A stretch of 6,867 nt of DNA from CBHTSZ01 sp966095765 (lineage in GTDB: Bacteria > Patescibacteriota > Saccharimonadia > Saccharimonadales > Saccharimonadaceae): the NCBI GenBank assembly GCA_966095765.1, contig CBHTSZ010000010.1, positions 1 through 6,867 of the forward strand, in the 5' to 3' direction. The position numbers and the translations under genes are program-made. Each line of letters opens with the position of its first letter. Within the stretch, counting starts at the first letter, position 1. The notes beneath the pieces were generated by a model. The model saw nothing but the letters and a program-made list of their open reading frames with translations. It did no database searches and was not told the DNA's origin. Shown here piece by piece: positions 1-4,087 of the stretch.

Positions 1-453
1 ATCACCTTCAAGGAATCGAAGAAGCTCTCTCGCGTCCAATACGATGATCTCACGGTTGTTGAACTTCACTGCCAGATAGCAGTCAGCCCAATACGGCGAA
101 TCGCGTACCAGTTCGGTTAATTCGCCTAACCCGCTCTGCCCCTTGCTTGAACCTTGCATGACGATACATCGCTTCCCGTCACCAGCCTGACGCTTCTTTA
201 ATTCAACATAAGCCACATGCCTCTCAGGGTGTCCACACGGCGACTGATCTCCGTATCGATCTCGTTCGGATGAATCCGAACTGGCTCCAGTCGATCTATG
301 ATCGACGCGATCTGCCTGCCAGACGACCATAATATCAGCCACCTCACCCGTACTGTTGCCAGAGAAGTCAGGACGGTGTGCCTTCACACACCCTCTTGTG
401 TGCTCGTTGATCTCGTTCTTAATTTTCAACTCGTATGTCTTACCTTTTCCCAT
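1..453 (-). CDS. Holliday-junction-resolvase-like PD-(D/E)XK nuclease, partial (3' end beyond window)
   Basis: The first 151 residues are visible and no stop is reached before the window edge. The N-terminus reads MGKGKTYELKIKNEI, with a Glu at residue 8 in a helix, then STGEVADIMVVW with Asp40, then HVAYVELKKR with Glu84-x-Lys86. This Glu, Asp, Glu-x-Lys order is the catalytic layout of the PD-(D/E)XK fold, and the spacing of the first two resembles archaeal Hjc resolvases, which cut four-way DNA junctions using metal ions. Odd: Asp40 and the ExK motif are about 44 residues apart, with a hydrophilic Ser/Asp/Arg-rich stretch at about 50-78 where Hjc usually has a short strand turn. The ATG lies one base after the stop of the upstream 71-residue ORF, so translation is probably coupled. 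A RecB-type or restriction-like nuclease is the main alternative. The nuclease fold is fairly secure; junction specificity is inference. Confidence 0.72.
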   Translation of the reverse strand, partial: MGKGKTYELKIKNEINEHTRGCVKAHRPDFSGNSTGEVADIMVVWQADRVDHRSTGASSDSSERDRYGDQSPCGHPERHVAYVELKKRQAGDGKRCIVMQGSSKGQSGLGELTELVRDSPYWADCYLAVKFNNREIIVLDARELLRFLEGD

Positions 454-454
454 A

Positions 455-670
455 TTATCGAGCCTCACCGATACACATGAAGTCTACGTAGTGCTCCACT
501 TCCTCGTCGTGTGCCAACTCCATCCCGTGTTCGACGGCCAGCGCGTTCTCGACCGAATCGGCTGTTTCAGTCGAAAGGTCGTATGCGTAAGGCTTAATAG
601 TGTCGAGATGCGATTGCAGTTCATGAACTGGCTCTGATCCGCATGGTACAGTAGTAACTGATACGTCCAT
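455..670 (-). CDS. Small acidic protein, 71 residues, unknown function
   Basis: No family is recognised. The protein is rich in Glu and Asp, with a His/Glu-rich C-terminal third (EHGMELAHDEEVEHYVDF) that is probably helical. Residues about 33-40 (STETADSV) are encoded by one copy of the dispersed hairpin repeat described at 547-576. The gene is first in its unit: a TATA box is centred 26 bases before the ATG, so the transcript should be leaderless, which supports this start. Its TAA stop is one base from the ATG of the resolvase-like nuclease, so the two are probably co-expressed and it may be an accessory protein for that enzyme; this last point is only an inference from position. Confidence 0.7.
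   Translation of the reverse strand: MDVSVTTVPCGSEPVHELQSHLDTIKPYAYDLSTETADSVENALAVEHGMELAHDEEVEHYVDFMCIGEAR
547..576 (-). repeat. Dispersed hairpin repeat, copy 1 (inside the 71-residue gene)
   Basis: In the minus-strand RNA the arms UUUCGACUGAAAC and GAUUCGGUCGAGA pair around loop AGCC over 13 positions, with one A-A mismatch and two G-U pairs. Eighteen bases (547-564, tctcgaccgaatcggctg) are identical to 3638-3655. The frame encodes ETADSVE. Unlike the other copies it lies in mid-gene, not at a stop codon. Confidence 0.6.
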
Positions 671-690
671 GTACTACTTACGAGCCGCCG

Positions 691-706
691 CTATAAAAAA
701 GTATCG
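691..706 (-). promoter_or_regulatory. Archaeal promoter (BRE plus TATA) for the 71-residue protein and nuclease unit
   Basis: On the minus strand the site reads CGATAC followed by TTTTTTATAG. The A/T run is centred about 26 bases before the ATG at 670, the distance expected between TATA box and transcription start, so the mRNA probably begins at the start codon. Fifteen of 16 positions match the promoter at 3577-3592. Confidence 0.68.
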
Positions 707-717
707 GTTTACTGAGA

Positions 718-1056
718 TTAGTTTGCCAACTGGATGAACGCATTGTCGCGGGGTGCCATGATACCGACTTCGAGGACACCCTGCGCATCTCCCTCCATCG
801 GGTCGGTAATCTCCTGGTTCGCAACAGTCGTCTTCGTTGCGTCCAGGTGATACTCAATCCCGTTCATCTCGATGCTGAACCCACGGACGGTGCCGTGCTC
901 GTCGTACAGCGCAACGAGTAGGTCGTTCGTAAGCTGTTCGGGTTCGAGGCTGATTCGGGCGACGATCTCTCGTTCGCCGTCGTCAGTCTCTGCCTTGAAA
1001 TAAACTTCACTGTTCTCCACTTCGTAGTCTTCTCCGTCGTATGTGAGTGTTGCCAT
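718..1056 (-). CDS. Acidic, probably beta-rich protein, 112 residues, unknown function
   Basis: No family is recognised. The N-terminus (MATLTYDGEDYEVENSEVYF) alternates hydrophobic and acidic residues as in beta strands, and similar strands follow around residues 28-37 and 55-72; no membrane segment or signal peptide is seen. The C-terminus (GVLEVGIMAPRDNAFIQLAN) is more hydrophobic and could be an interaction edge. Its ATG overlaps the TAA stop of the upstream 90-residue gene (TAATG arrangement), which fixes the start and suggests termination-reinitiation coupling. The two probably form a pair under the promoter at 1352-1367. A structural or host-takeover protein are both possible; the sequence does not decide. 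Confidence 0.75.
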   Translation of the reverse strand: MATLTYDGEDYEVENSEVYFKAETDDGEREIVARISLEPEQLTNDLLVALYDEHGTVRGFSIEMNGIEYHLDATKTTVANQEITDPMEGDAQGVLEVGIMAPRDNAFIQLAN

Positions 1057-1328
1057 TAGTGGTAAACCTCCATCGGACGGTAGTGGCTCACGTATTCGTC
1101 AAACGTGAACACATGCTCCGTTACGCCATCATCGATCACGAAGACTTCTTTTATTTGATCGATTGTCGCCGTCCCTTGTCGAATCTCGACTTCATCATCG
1201 TGTTCTGCGAACACAGCATGAACTTCGCCATGCCGATTAACATCGTTCGCTACCTTGAGAATTGGGCCAGGAAGACGTGCTTCCTCGCCACGAATCCTGA
1301 TTCCGTATGGTTCTACTACAGATCCCAT
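1056..1328 (-). CDS. Small acidic protein, 90 residues, unknown function
   Basis: No family is recognised. It starts MGSVVEPYGIRIRGEEARL and contains several likely strands (HAVFAEHDDEVEI, KEVFVIDDGVTEHVFTF), with a basic patch near residues 11-32 and His/Asp/Glu-rich segments. No catalytic motif, Cys pairs or membrane segment can be seen. It is the first gene of its unit: the TATA box at 1353-1359 is centred 28 bases before this ATG, so a leaderless or one- to two-base-leader transcript is expected. Its stop overlaps the start of the 112-residue gene by one base. Both proteins are beta-rich and of similar composition, so they may work together, but that is inference. Confidence 0.72.
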   Translation of the reverse strand: MGSVVEPYGIRIRGEEARLPGPILKVANDVNRHGEVHAVFAEHDDEVEIRQGTATIDQIKEVFVIDDGVTEHVFTFDEYVSHYRPMEVYH

Positions 1329-1351
1329 GCATCTTTACTACGGGCTACTCG

Positions 1352-1367
1352 CTTATAAAGCTTTCGA
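1352..1367 (-). promoter_or_regulatory. Archaeal promoter for the 90/112-residue gene pair
   Basis: Minus strand reads TCGAAAGCTTTATAAG: a BRE-like CGAAA followed by TTTATAA. The TATA centre is about 28 bases before the ATG at 1328. The AGCTTT..ATA core resembles the promoter at 4057-4073, and differs from the CGATAC type at 691 and 3577. Confidence 0.62.
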
Positions 1368-1369
1368 CT

Positions 1370-1386
1370 GGTGAGCATGGCTCACC
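1370..1386 (-). repeat. Inverted repeat GTGAGC-ATG-GCTCAC, possible terminator hairpin or operator
   Basis: A perfect 7-base inverted repeat (GGTGAGC / GCTCACC) with a three-base spacer. It lies after the nuclease gene and 9 bases upstream of the TATA box for the 90-residue gene, so it could end the previous transcript or bind a regulator. The same GTGAG-N5-CTCAC pattern recurs at 3623-3637 in another intergenic gap. Confidence 0.5.
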
Positions 1387-1401
1387 CATCGCTCGCCTGT
1401 T

Positions 1402-1473
1402 GGTTGTCTGGCGTTTGCACGCCTAACGTCAGACTGAATCGGCTGATTCAGTCGTGGAGTCCAACAGACAACC
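1402..1473 (-). other. Predicted three-way-junction RNA structure across the nuclease stop codon
   Basis: In the minus-strand transcript, bases 1473-1465 (GGUUGUCUG) can pair with 1410-1402 (CAGACAACC), nine pairs. Enclosed are a perfect nine-pair hairpin with loop AGCC (1453-1432) and a five-pair hairpin GGCGU-GCAA-ACGCC (1423-1410) closed by a GNRA tetraloop; base 1410 is shared, so one of the two stems loses a pair. The TGA stop at 1431-1429 lies in the junction. A competing seven-base pairing, 1467-1461 with 1403-1397, is also possible. Possible roles are transcript end formation, mRNA stability, a processing site or a 3' UTR-derived small RNA. The pairing is seen directly; any function is inference. 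Confidence 0.42.
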
Positions 1474-1980
1474 GACCGCTTCGTGTGTGGTGTAATAGTT
1501 GTTAGACAGCAGCACCCCTTTATTACCGTCAGGGAACGCGAACGTGTCCATGACTAACGTCTCACTTACTCGACACCAGTGCAGCATCTCGCCGTTGTCG
1601 AAGACGATGTAGGTCGGAACGTCATGCTCAGCAGCGATCTGGACGTAGTGACGCCAGTGCCGTCTGTTGATTTTGAACATGTAGTAGTCGTTCGACTTGT
1701 ACTTGACTTCTACGATCCCGACGAGTGCGTCAGCGTATTCCTCTCCGTTCCACGTCGAGGCGTACACTTTCAAGTCCATCTTATCGTCAAAGATTAGACC
1801 GTCACCGTCGTCGTGTCGCATGTCGATCCCCCAGTTCTCGACCGTCAGACCAGCCGACTCCAGCGCAGACCGTACTCGGCCCTCAGCGGTGTCGTGCTTG
1901 TCGTAGTTCGATACGAGGTCGTTGCCCTCTGGTCGATTCAGGTCGTCTGGATCAATTGATTTTTCACGTCTCACTCCCAT
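1429..1980 (-). CDS. PD-(D/E)XK-type nuclease, 183 residues
   Basis: Residues 31-46 (TAEGRVRSALESAGLT) form a helix with Glu33, followed by a strand holding Asp69 (KMDLKVY) and a strand with Glu91-x-Lys93 (GIVEVKYKS). This matches the catalytic core of the PD-(D/E)XK nuclease fold, as found in Hjc-type, RecB-type and many phage nucleases. The next part (RRHWRHYVQIAAEHDVPTYI) is like the helix and strand that usually follow the ExK strand in this fold. The protein presumably cuts or processes DNA in recombination or host DNA degradation; the substrate cannot be told. The ATG lies 10 bases inside the end of the broken P-loop gene, so translation is coupled. The last residues (TESADSV) are encoded by a perfect hairpin repeat that touches the stop. 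The Asp and Glu spacing is clear but sequence identity to any one family is not. Confidence 0.62.
   Translation of the reverse strand: MGVRREKSIDPDDLNRPEGNDLVSNYDKHDTAEGRVRSALESAGLTVENWGIDMRHDDGDGLIFDDKMDLKVYASTWNGEEYADALVGIVEVKYKSNDYYMFKINRRHWRHYVQIAAEHDVPTYIVFDNGEMLHWCRVSETLVMDTFAFPDGNKGVLLSNNYYTTHEAVGCLLDSTTESADSV
1432..1453 (-). repeat. Dispersed hairpin repeat, copy 2 (end of nuclease gene)
   Basis: Perfect inverted repeat: nine-base arms GACTGAATC and GATTCAGTC around a four-base loop (GGCT on plus, AGCC on minus). It encodes ESADSV, and abuts the TGA stop at 1429-1431. Thirteen central bases match copy 3 at 3637-3668. Confidence 0.7.
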
Positions 1981-2303
1981 CCCTCGCGTGTTGCCAGATT
2001 GATACGAACGCCTGGTGTCATGGTAGCCGCAGACACACCGTTCGCACCTGCCTCACGAGCGACGAAGTTGAGGAACATCTCCACGTTGTCGATGACAATT
2101 GGTCTGTTCTCAGCCACCGCTCGGTTTCTCAGCAACTCGTGATAGGACATGACGCGAACGTCTCACCCCATCTGTTTGCCTCGTTGATAGGCGCTGTTGG
2201 CCGCGTCACGGGTGTGGCAGACGAGGATGGCGTCTTCACGATCTGCGATCCGAATCGCCTCCGTCGTCTTCCCGCTGCGCCTCGGGCCTGTTACGAGTCT
2301 CAT
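1971..2303 (-). pseudogene. P-loop NTPase split by an in-frame TGA (codon 47 of 110)
   Basis: The ATG overlaps the preceding stop (ATGA at 2300-2303). Codons 1-46 read MRLVTGPRRSGKTTEAIR... with a Walker A motif at 6-14 (Gly6 to Thr14, Lys12 and Thr13), ending at TGA 2163-2165. Reading on in the same frame gives DVRVMSYHELL and then a Walker B-like IVIDNVE at about 69-75 (Asp72), to a TGA at 1971-1973. Small phage-type P-loop proteins with this Walker A, strand, 'MG.D..' , 'Y.E.L' and 'DN' order are familiar to me, so this looks like one gene with a nonsense change (for example TGG to TGA), not a frameshift. Alternatives are stop readthrough, two separate peptides (46 residues, and 59 residues from the ATG at 2148-2150), or a sequencing error. 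It ends 10 bases inside the nuclease gene. Confidence 0.66.
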
Positions 2304-2482
2304 TGTCGAGGTTTGTGTTCGGTGCCCATCAGGTCGTTGGTCACGTCGATCAGGGCGTTGATGATCTCACTCTTCGTGTAGTGATTCTTTTCCAACTGAG
2401 CGACTGCCTTGTAAAGTTCGTATTCTGGTTCGCCTGGCGATGCTCCTTCTGGCCTATCTTCTGATTGTGCCATAGTAGTCAC
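2300..2482 (-). CDS. Small protein, 60 residues, unknown function (GTG start)
   Basis: No family is recognised. The first 20 residues are a Pro/Glu/Ser-rich, probably disordered tail; from about residue 21 (YELYKAVAQLEKNHYTKSEI) to 53 the sequence is amphipathic helix with a helix-turn-helix-like rhythm, so a small DNA-binding or dimerising protein is possible but unproven. The start is GTG at 2482; an ATG at 2473 would give 57 residues. I prefer GTG because the TATA box at 2506-2514 is centred 28 bases before it, matching the leaderless spacing of the other units here. The TGA stop overlaps the ATG of the P-loop gene, so this is the first gene of a three-gene unit. Confidence 0.65.
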   Translation of the reverse strand: MTTMAQSEDRPEGASPGEPEYELYKAVAQLEKNHYTKSEIINALIDVTNDLMGTEHKPRQ

Positions 2483-2505
2483 TAAGGGCTACGCCTACTT
2501 AAGGG

Positions 2506-2514
2506 TTTTTTATA
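2506..2514 (-). promoter_or_regulatory. TATA box for the P-loop/nuclease unit
   Basis: Minus strand TATAAAAAA, centred about 28 bases before GTG 2482. A second A/T element, TTTTATA at 2540-2546, lies further upstream and would give a leader of about 35 bases, so two starts are possible. A nine-base direct repeat (minus CTTAAGTAG) at 2495-2503 and 2562-2570 brackets both elements and could be regulatory. Confidence 0.5.
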
Positions 2515-2583
2515 GATTACTGACACGTATTGTTGTCTGTATAAAATAGTAAGGCCGCCAACTACTTAAGTCTTGTGACTGTC

Positions 2584-3063
2584 TTACGCAGTGATATGTG
2601 TGACCTCGCCATCGTCGCTGACGTGGATACGCTGGTTCACAAACCGCTTTGCATAGCGGATTAGCGAATCGTCTGGCAGGTGTCCTGTCGCTCGTAGATC
2701 CTTGATACGATACATGTACTTCATCGGGTCGTCGTGTTCCTCGTACACACAGATGGCTGCTGCGGCCACTGAGACGGATCTGGACTGTCCCATGTGACAG
2801 TGGATCAAGACCGTCTGGCCCATCTCCAGCGCCCACAGGACGGACGCTGCTGCCGTCTCGAACAGCCTGTACGAGTGATCACCGCCGTAGCCACAGGCTG
2901 GCCCGTCACTCATTTGATACCACTCGTAGGCTACACCCTCGGGGATGTGAGACGTGACAGACTCCTGACAGACAGTCACCACTCGATCAACGTCGTCGGG
3001 CAGTGGTGTCTCTCGAAGAAACTCAATGTCGGTTACATGCACCTGCTGATGTACTCTCGTCAT
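2584..3063 (-). CDS. Dual-specificity-type protein phosphatase
   Basis: The 159-residue protein carries the cysteine phosphatase P-loop HCHMGQSRSV at 88-97, with nucleophile Cys89 and phosphate-binding Arg95 (C-x5-R). The general-acid Asp is probably Asp53 in the loop YQMSDGPACGYG. Strand VLIHC before the motif and the helix after it (SVAAAAICVYEEH) fit the fold, and the length is typical of a single-domain dual-specificity phosphatase with no extra domains or membrane segment. It should remove phosphate from Ser/Thr/Tyr in proteins through a cysteinyl-phosphate intermediate; related enzymes in some viruses act on RNA 5' triphosphates, which cannot be excluded. It stands alone in its unit with a TATA box 25 bases before its ATG. 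A role in altering host signalling is inference. Confidence 0.86.
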   Translation of the reverse strand: MTRVHQQVHVTDIEFLRETPLPDDVDRVVTVCQESVTSHIPEGVAYEWYQMSDGPACGYGGDHSYRLFETAAASVLWALEMGQTVLIHCHMGQSRSVSVAAAAICVYEEHDDPMKYMYRIKDLRATGHLPDDSLIRYAKRFVNQRIHVSDDGEVTHITA

Positions 3064-3084
3064 ACAACAGTTAGGTACTGCACG

Positions 3085-3094
3085 TATTTAAATG
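3085..3094 (-). promoter_or_regulatory. TATA box for the phosphatase gene
   Basis: Minus strand CATTTAAATA, with TTTAAATA centred 25-26 bases before ATG 3063, so a leaderless transcript is expected. It begins directly after the stop (3095-3097) of the upstream gene, leaving no room for a separate terminator. Confidence 0.58.
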
Positions 3095-3307
3095 TTACGA
3101 GCGCGGCAGTACATCACTCGGCTCGGCAAAACCAAACTTCGACGCACGAACGAGCGCCTTCGAAAGCTCTTCCTGCTCCTGCTCTGCCACGTCGAGACTG
3201 GTCACAGCTACCCAACCGTACTCCGTGTCATTGCGTAGCAGGAGTCCCGTGTCTGGATCATAGTACCAGTAGTCGAATCCGTCTGGCACGATATTACTCA
3301 GGCTCAT
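3095..3307 (-). CDS. Small protein, 70 residues, unknown function
   Basis: No family is recognised. The N-terminal half is aromatic and strand-like (DGFDYWYYDPDTGLLLRN, then YGWVAVTSL); the C-terminal half (DVAEQEQEELSKALVRASKF) is an amphipathic, acidic-basic helix. No Cys pairs, signal peptide or membrane segment is present. The ATG overlaps the TGA of the upstream 83-residue gene (ATGA), which fixes the start and suggests translational coupling; it therefore belongs to the unit driven by the promoter at 3577-3592. Function cannot be inferred. Confidence 0.72.
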   Translation of the reverse strand: MSLSNIVPDGFDYWYYDPDTGLLLRNDTEYGWVAVTSLDVAEQEQEELSKALVRASKFGFAEPSDVLPRS

Positions 3308-3555
3308 TGTGGACTCAGTAGGTCTGCTGGTACGATCATGTATCGGTGCGGCCCGTCAACGTAGCTGGTGCCGCCCTCTTTCTTCCACAGGAATTGCACG
3401 AGTGTGTCACCACTCGGCAACCTGACCATCCGTTGACAGTCTTCTGGCTTATCCATATCTCGATCCACGTCAGTCTCCTTGACCGTCGCCAGCTTGCCAT
3501 TGACGAGGACTCTGACGCGATCACCCTTCTTGACATTACCTCTCGATCTTGACAT
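3304..3555 (-). CDS. Small basic protein with SH3-like barrel appearance, 83 residues
   Basis: No family is recognised with confidence. After a basic start (MSRSRGNVKKGDRVRVLVNG) the sequence alternates short strands and turns: DRVRVLVNGKLATVKE, then RMVRLPSGDTLVQFLW, then HRYMIVPADLL. The opening KKGDRVRVL plus glycine turn resembles KOW/SH3-like nucleic-acid-binding barrels, so binding to RNA or DNA is a reasonable guess, no more. It is less acidic than its neighbours. It is first in a two-gene unit with a TATA box 26 bases before the ATG, implying a leaderless message, and overlaps the 70-residue gene by four bases. Confidence 0.7.
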   Translation of the reverse strand: MSRSRGNVKKGDRVRVLVNGKLATVKETDVDRDMDKPEDCQRMVRLPSGDTLVQFLWKKEGGTSYVDGPHRYMIVPADLLSPQ

Positions 3556-3576
3556 AGATGTACATAGGGGTTGGGC

Positions 3577-3592
3577 CTATAAAAAGGTATCG
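3577..3592 (-). promoter_or_regulatory. Archaeal promoter for the 83/70-residue gene pair
   Basis: Minus strand CGATACC then TTTTTATAG. The TATA centre is 26 bases before ATG 3555. Fifteen of 16 positions match the promoter at 691-706, suggesting the two units are switched on together. Confidence 0.7.
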
Positions 3593-3622
3593 CTAAACGG
3601 CTGCCTGCTTACAGGTCGTAGG

Positions 3623-3637
3623 GTGAGTCCTACTCAC
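3623..3637 (-). repeat. Inverted repeat GTGAGT-CCT-ACTCAC
   Basis: A perfect six-base inverted repeat with three-base spacer, sharing the GTGAG-N5-CTCAC pattern of 1370-1386. It follows the end of the 107-residue gene and precedes, by about 38 bases, the TATA box at 3577-3592. A terminator hairpin or regulator site are both possible. A weaker CCTG-N4-CAGG hairpin lies at 3604-3615. Confidence 0.48.
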
Positions 3638-3668
3638 TCTCGACCGAATCGGCTGATTAGGCCGAGAG
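3637..3668 (-). repeat. Dispersed hairpin repeat, copy 3 (end of the 107-residue gene)
   Basis: In the minus-strand RNA the arms CUCUCGGCCUAAUC and GAUUCGGUCGAGAG pair over 14 positions around loop AGCC, with one mismatch and one G-U pair. Eighteen bases are identical to copy 1. The TAA stop at 3657-3659 lies in the 5' arm, so the hairpin spans the end of the gene. Read past the stop, the frame gives SADSVESE before a TAG. Confidence 0.62.
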
Positions 3669-3980
3669 GTAGTCAGCTTCGAACTGTTCGAGAACAGCCT
3701 CTCCGCTGAGGTCGTCTTCCTGTACGATGACAGGGCCAGCCGATCCCTCTGTGTCAGAGATGGCGACTGCGGCCTGGTTGACCTCAGTGTCACCAGTCAG
3801 CATGACAGCGACCTGCTCCATCTCTTCCTCGCTCATTTCGCTGGTGTCCGCCATCATGCCAGCGATCTCTTCAGCCGTCATGTGCGCCTCGACAACGTAC
3901 TCGACTCCCTGGGCAGCAATCGGTACGCCAGGGACAGCTTCCCCAACTTCAACGTCGATGCTCTCAGTAAGCTGATACAT
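3657..3980 (-). CDS. Strongly acidic protein, 107 residues, unknown function
   Basis: No family is recognised. The protein has almost no Lys or Arg and many Asp and Glu, in a helical middle (EIAGMMADTSEMSEEEMEQV, about 38-57) between strand-like ends (IDVEVGEAVPGVPIAAQGVEYVV; GPVIVQEDDL). Such composition is usual for halophilic proteins and could also mimic nucleic acid. The only in-frame start is ATG 3980, because a TGA lies 27 bases upstream. The promoter TATA is 55 bases further up, and a 23-codon ORF with leaderless spacing overlaps the start by 17 bases. The stop TAA lies within a hairpin repeat; reading through adds SADSVESE, close to the end of the nuclease at 1429, so the C-terminus may have been shortened by a single base change. 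Confidence 0.72.
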   Translation of the reverse strand: MYQLTESIDVEVGEAVPGVPIAAQGVEYVVEAHMTAEEIAGMMADTSEMSEEEMEQVAVMLTGDTEVNQAAVAISDTEGSAGPVIVQEDDLSGEAVLEQFEADYLSA

Positions 3981-4035
3981 GCGGACTGTTTGGATACACT
4001 CGTTTCAATTCGAAGTTTCTGGTACGGATTCCCAT
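3964..4035 (-). CDS. Putative 23-residue leader peptide
   Basis: ATG 4033-4035 lies 26 bases from the TATA centre, where a leaderless transcript would start translating. It encodes MGIRTRNFELKRVYPNSPHV plus SAY and stops at 3964-3966, 17 bases inside the 107-residue gene, in another frame. No ribosome-binding site precedes the larger ORF's ATG, so termination of the leader and reinitiation could drive it. The basic composition contrasts with the acidic downstream protein. The alternative is that the 23 codons are chance and the message has a 55-base untranslated leader. Confidence 0.4.
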   Translation of the reverse strand: MGIRTRNFELKRVYPNSPHVSAY

Positions 4036-4056
4036 GCAGTATAGTATGAGACAGAG

Positions 4057-4073
4057 GTATAAAAAGCTTCCGC
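4057..4073 (-). promoter_or_regulatory. Archaeal promoter for the leader and 107-residue gene
   Basis: Minus strand GCGGAAGCTTTTTATAC, with the TATA run 4058-4065. Its centre is 26 bases before ATG 4035 but 81 before ATG 3980, which is why a leader ORF or untranslated leader is proposed. The AAGCTT core resembles the promoter at 1352-1367. Confidence 0.63.
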
Positions 4074-4087
4074 ATCTGCAACACCAT

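Noticed and set aside
1402..1473. The folded region as a tRNA
   Set aside because: There is no seven-base anticodon loop, T-loop or CCA-compatible acceptor; loops are four bases long.
2163..2165. TGA as a selenocysteine codon
   Set aside because: Haloarchaea are not known to use selenocysteine, and the site lies between the Walker motifs, not at a redox or catalytic Cys position.
1725..2381. A 218-codon open frame on the plus strand
   Set aside because: It is opposite the nuclease, P-loop gene and 60-residue gene, is Arg/Ser/Cys-rich, and has no promoter of its own on the plus strand.
2506..2514. A plus-strand promoter (TTTTTTATA)
   Set aside because: The same bases read as TATAAAAAA on minus; no plus-strand gene starts at the proper distance downstream.
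2510..2836. A 108-codon minus-strand frame overlapping the phosphatase
   Set aside because: It is in another frame of the phosphatase gene, which carries an intact HC-x5-R motif, and its product is low-complexity with no motif.
547..3668. The three hairpin copies as a CRISPR array or transposon ends
   Set aside because: Copies are 0.9-2.2 kb apart with no regular spacers, and no transposase or target duplication is seen around them.
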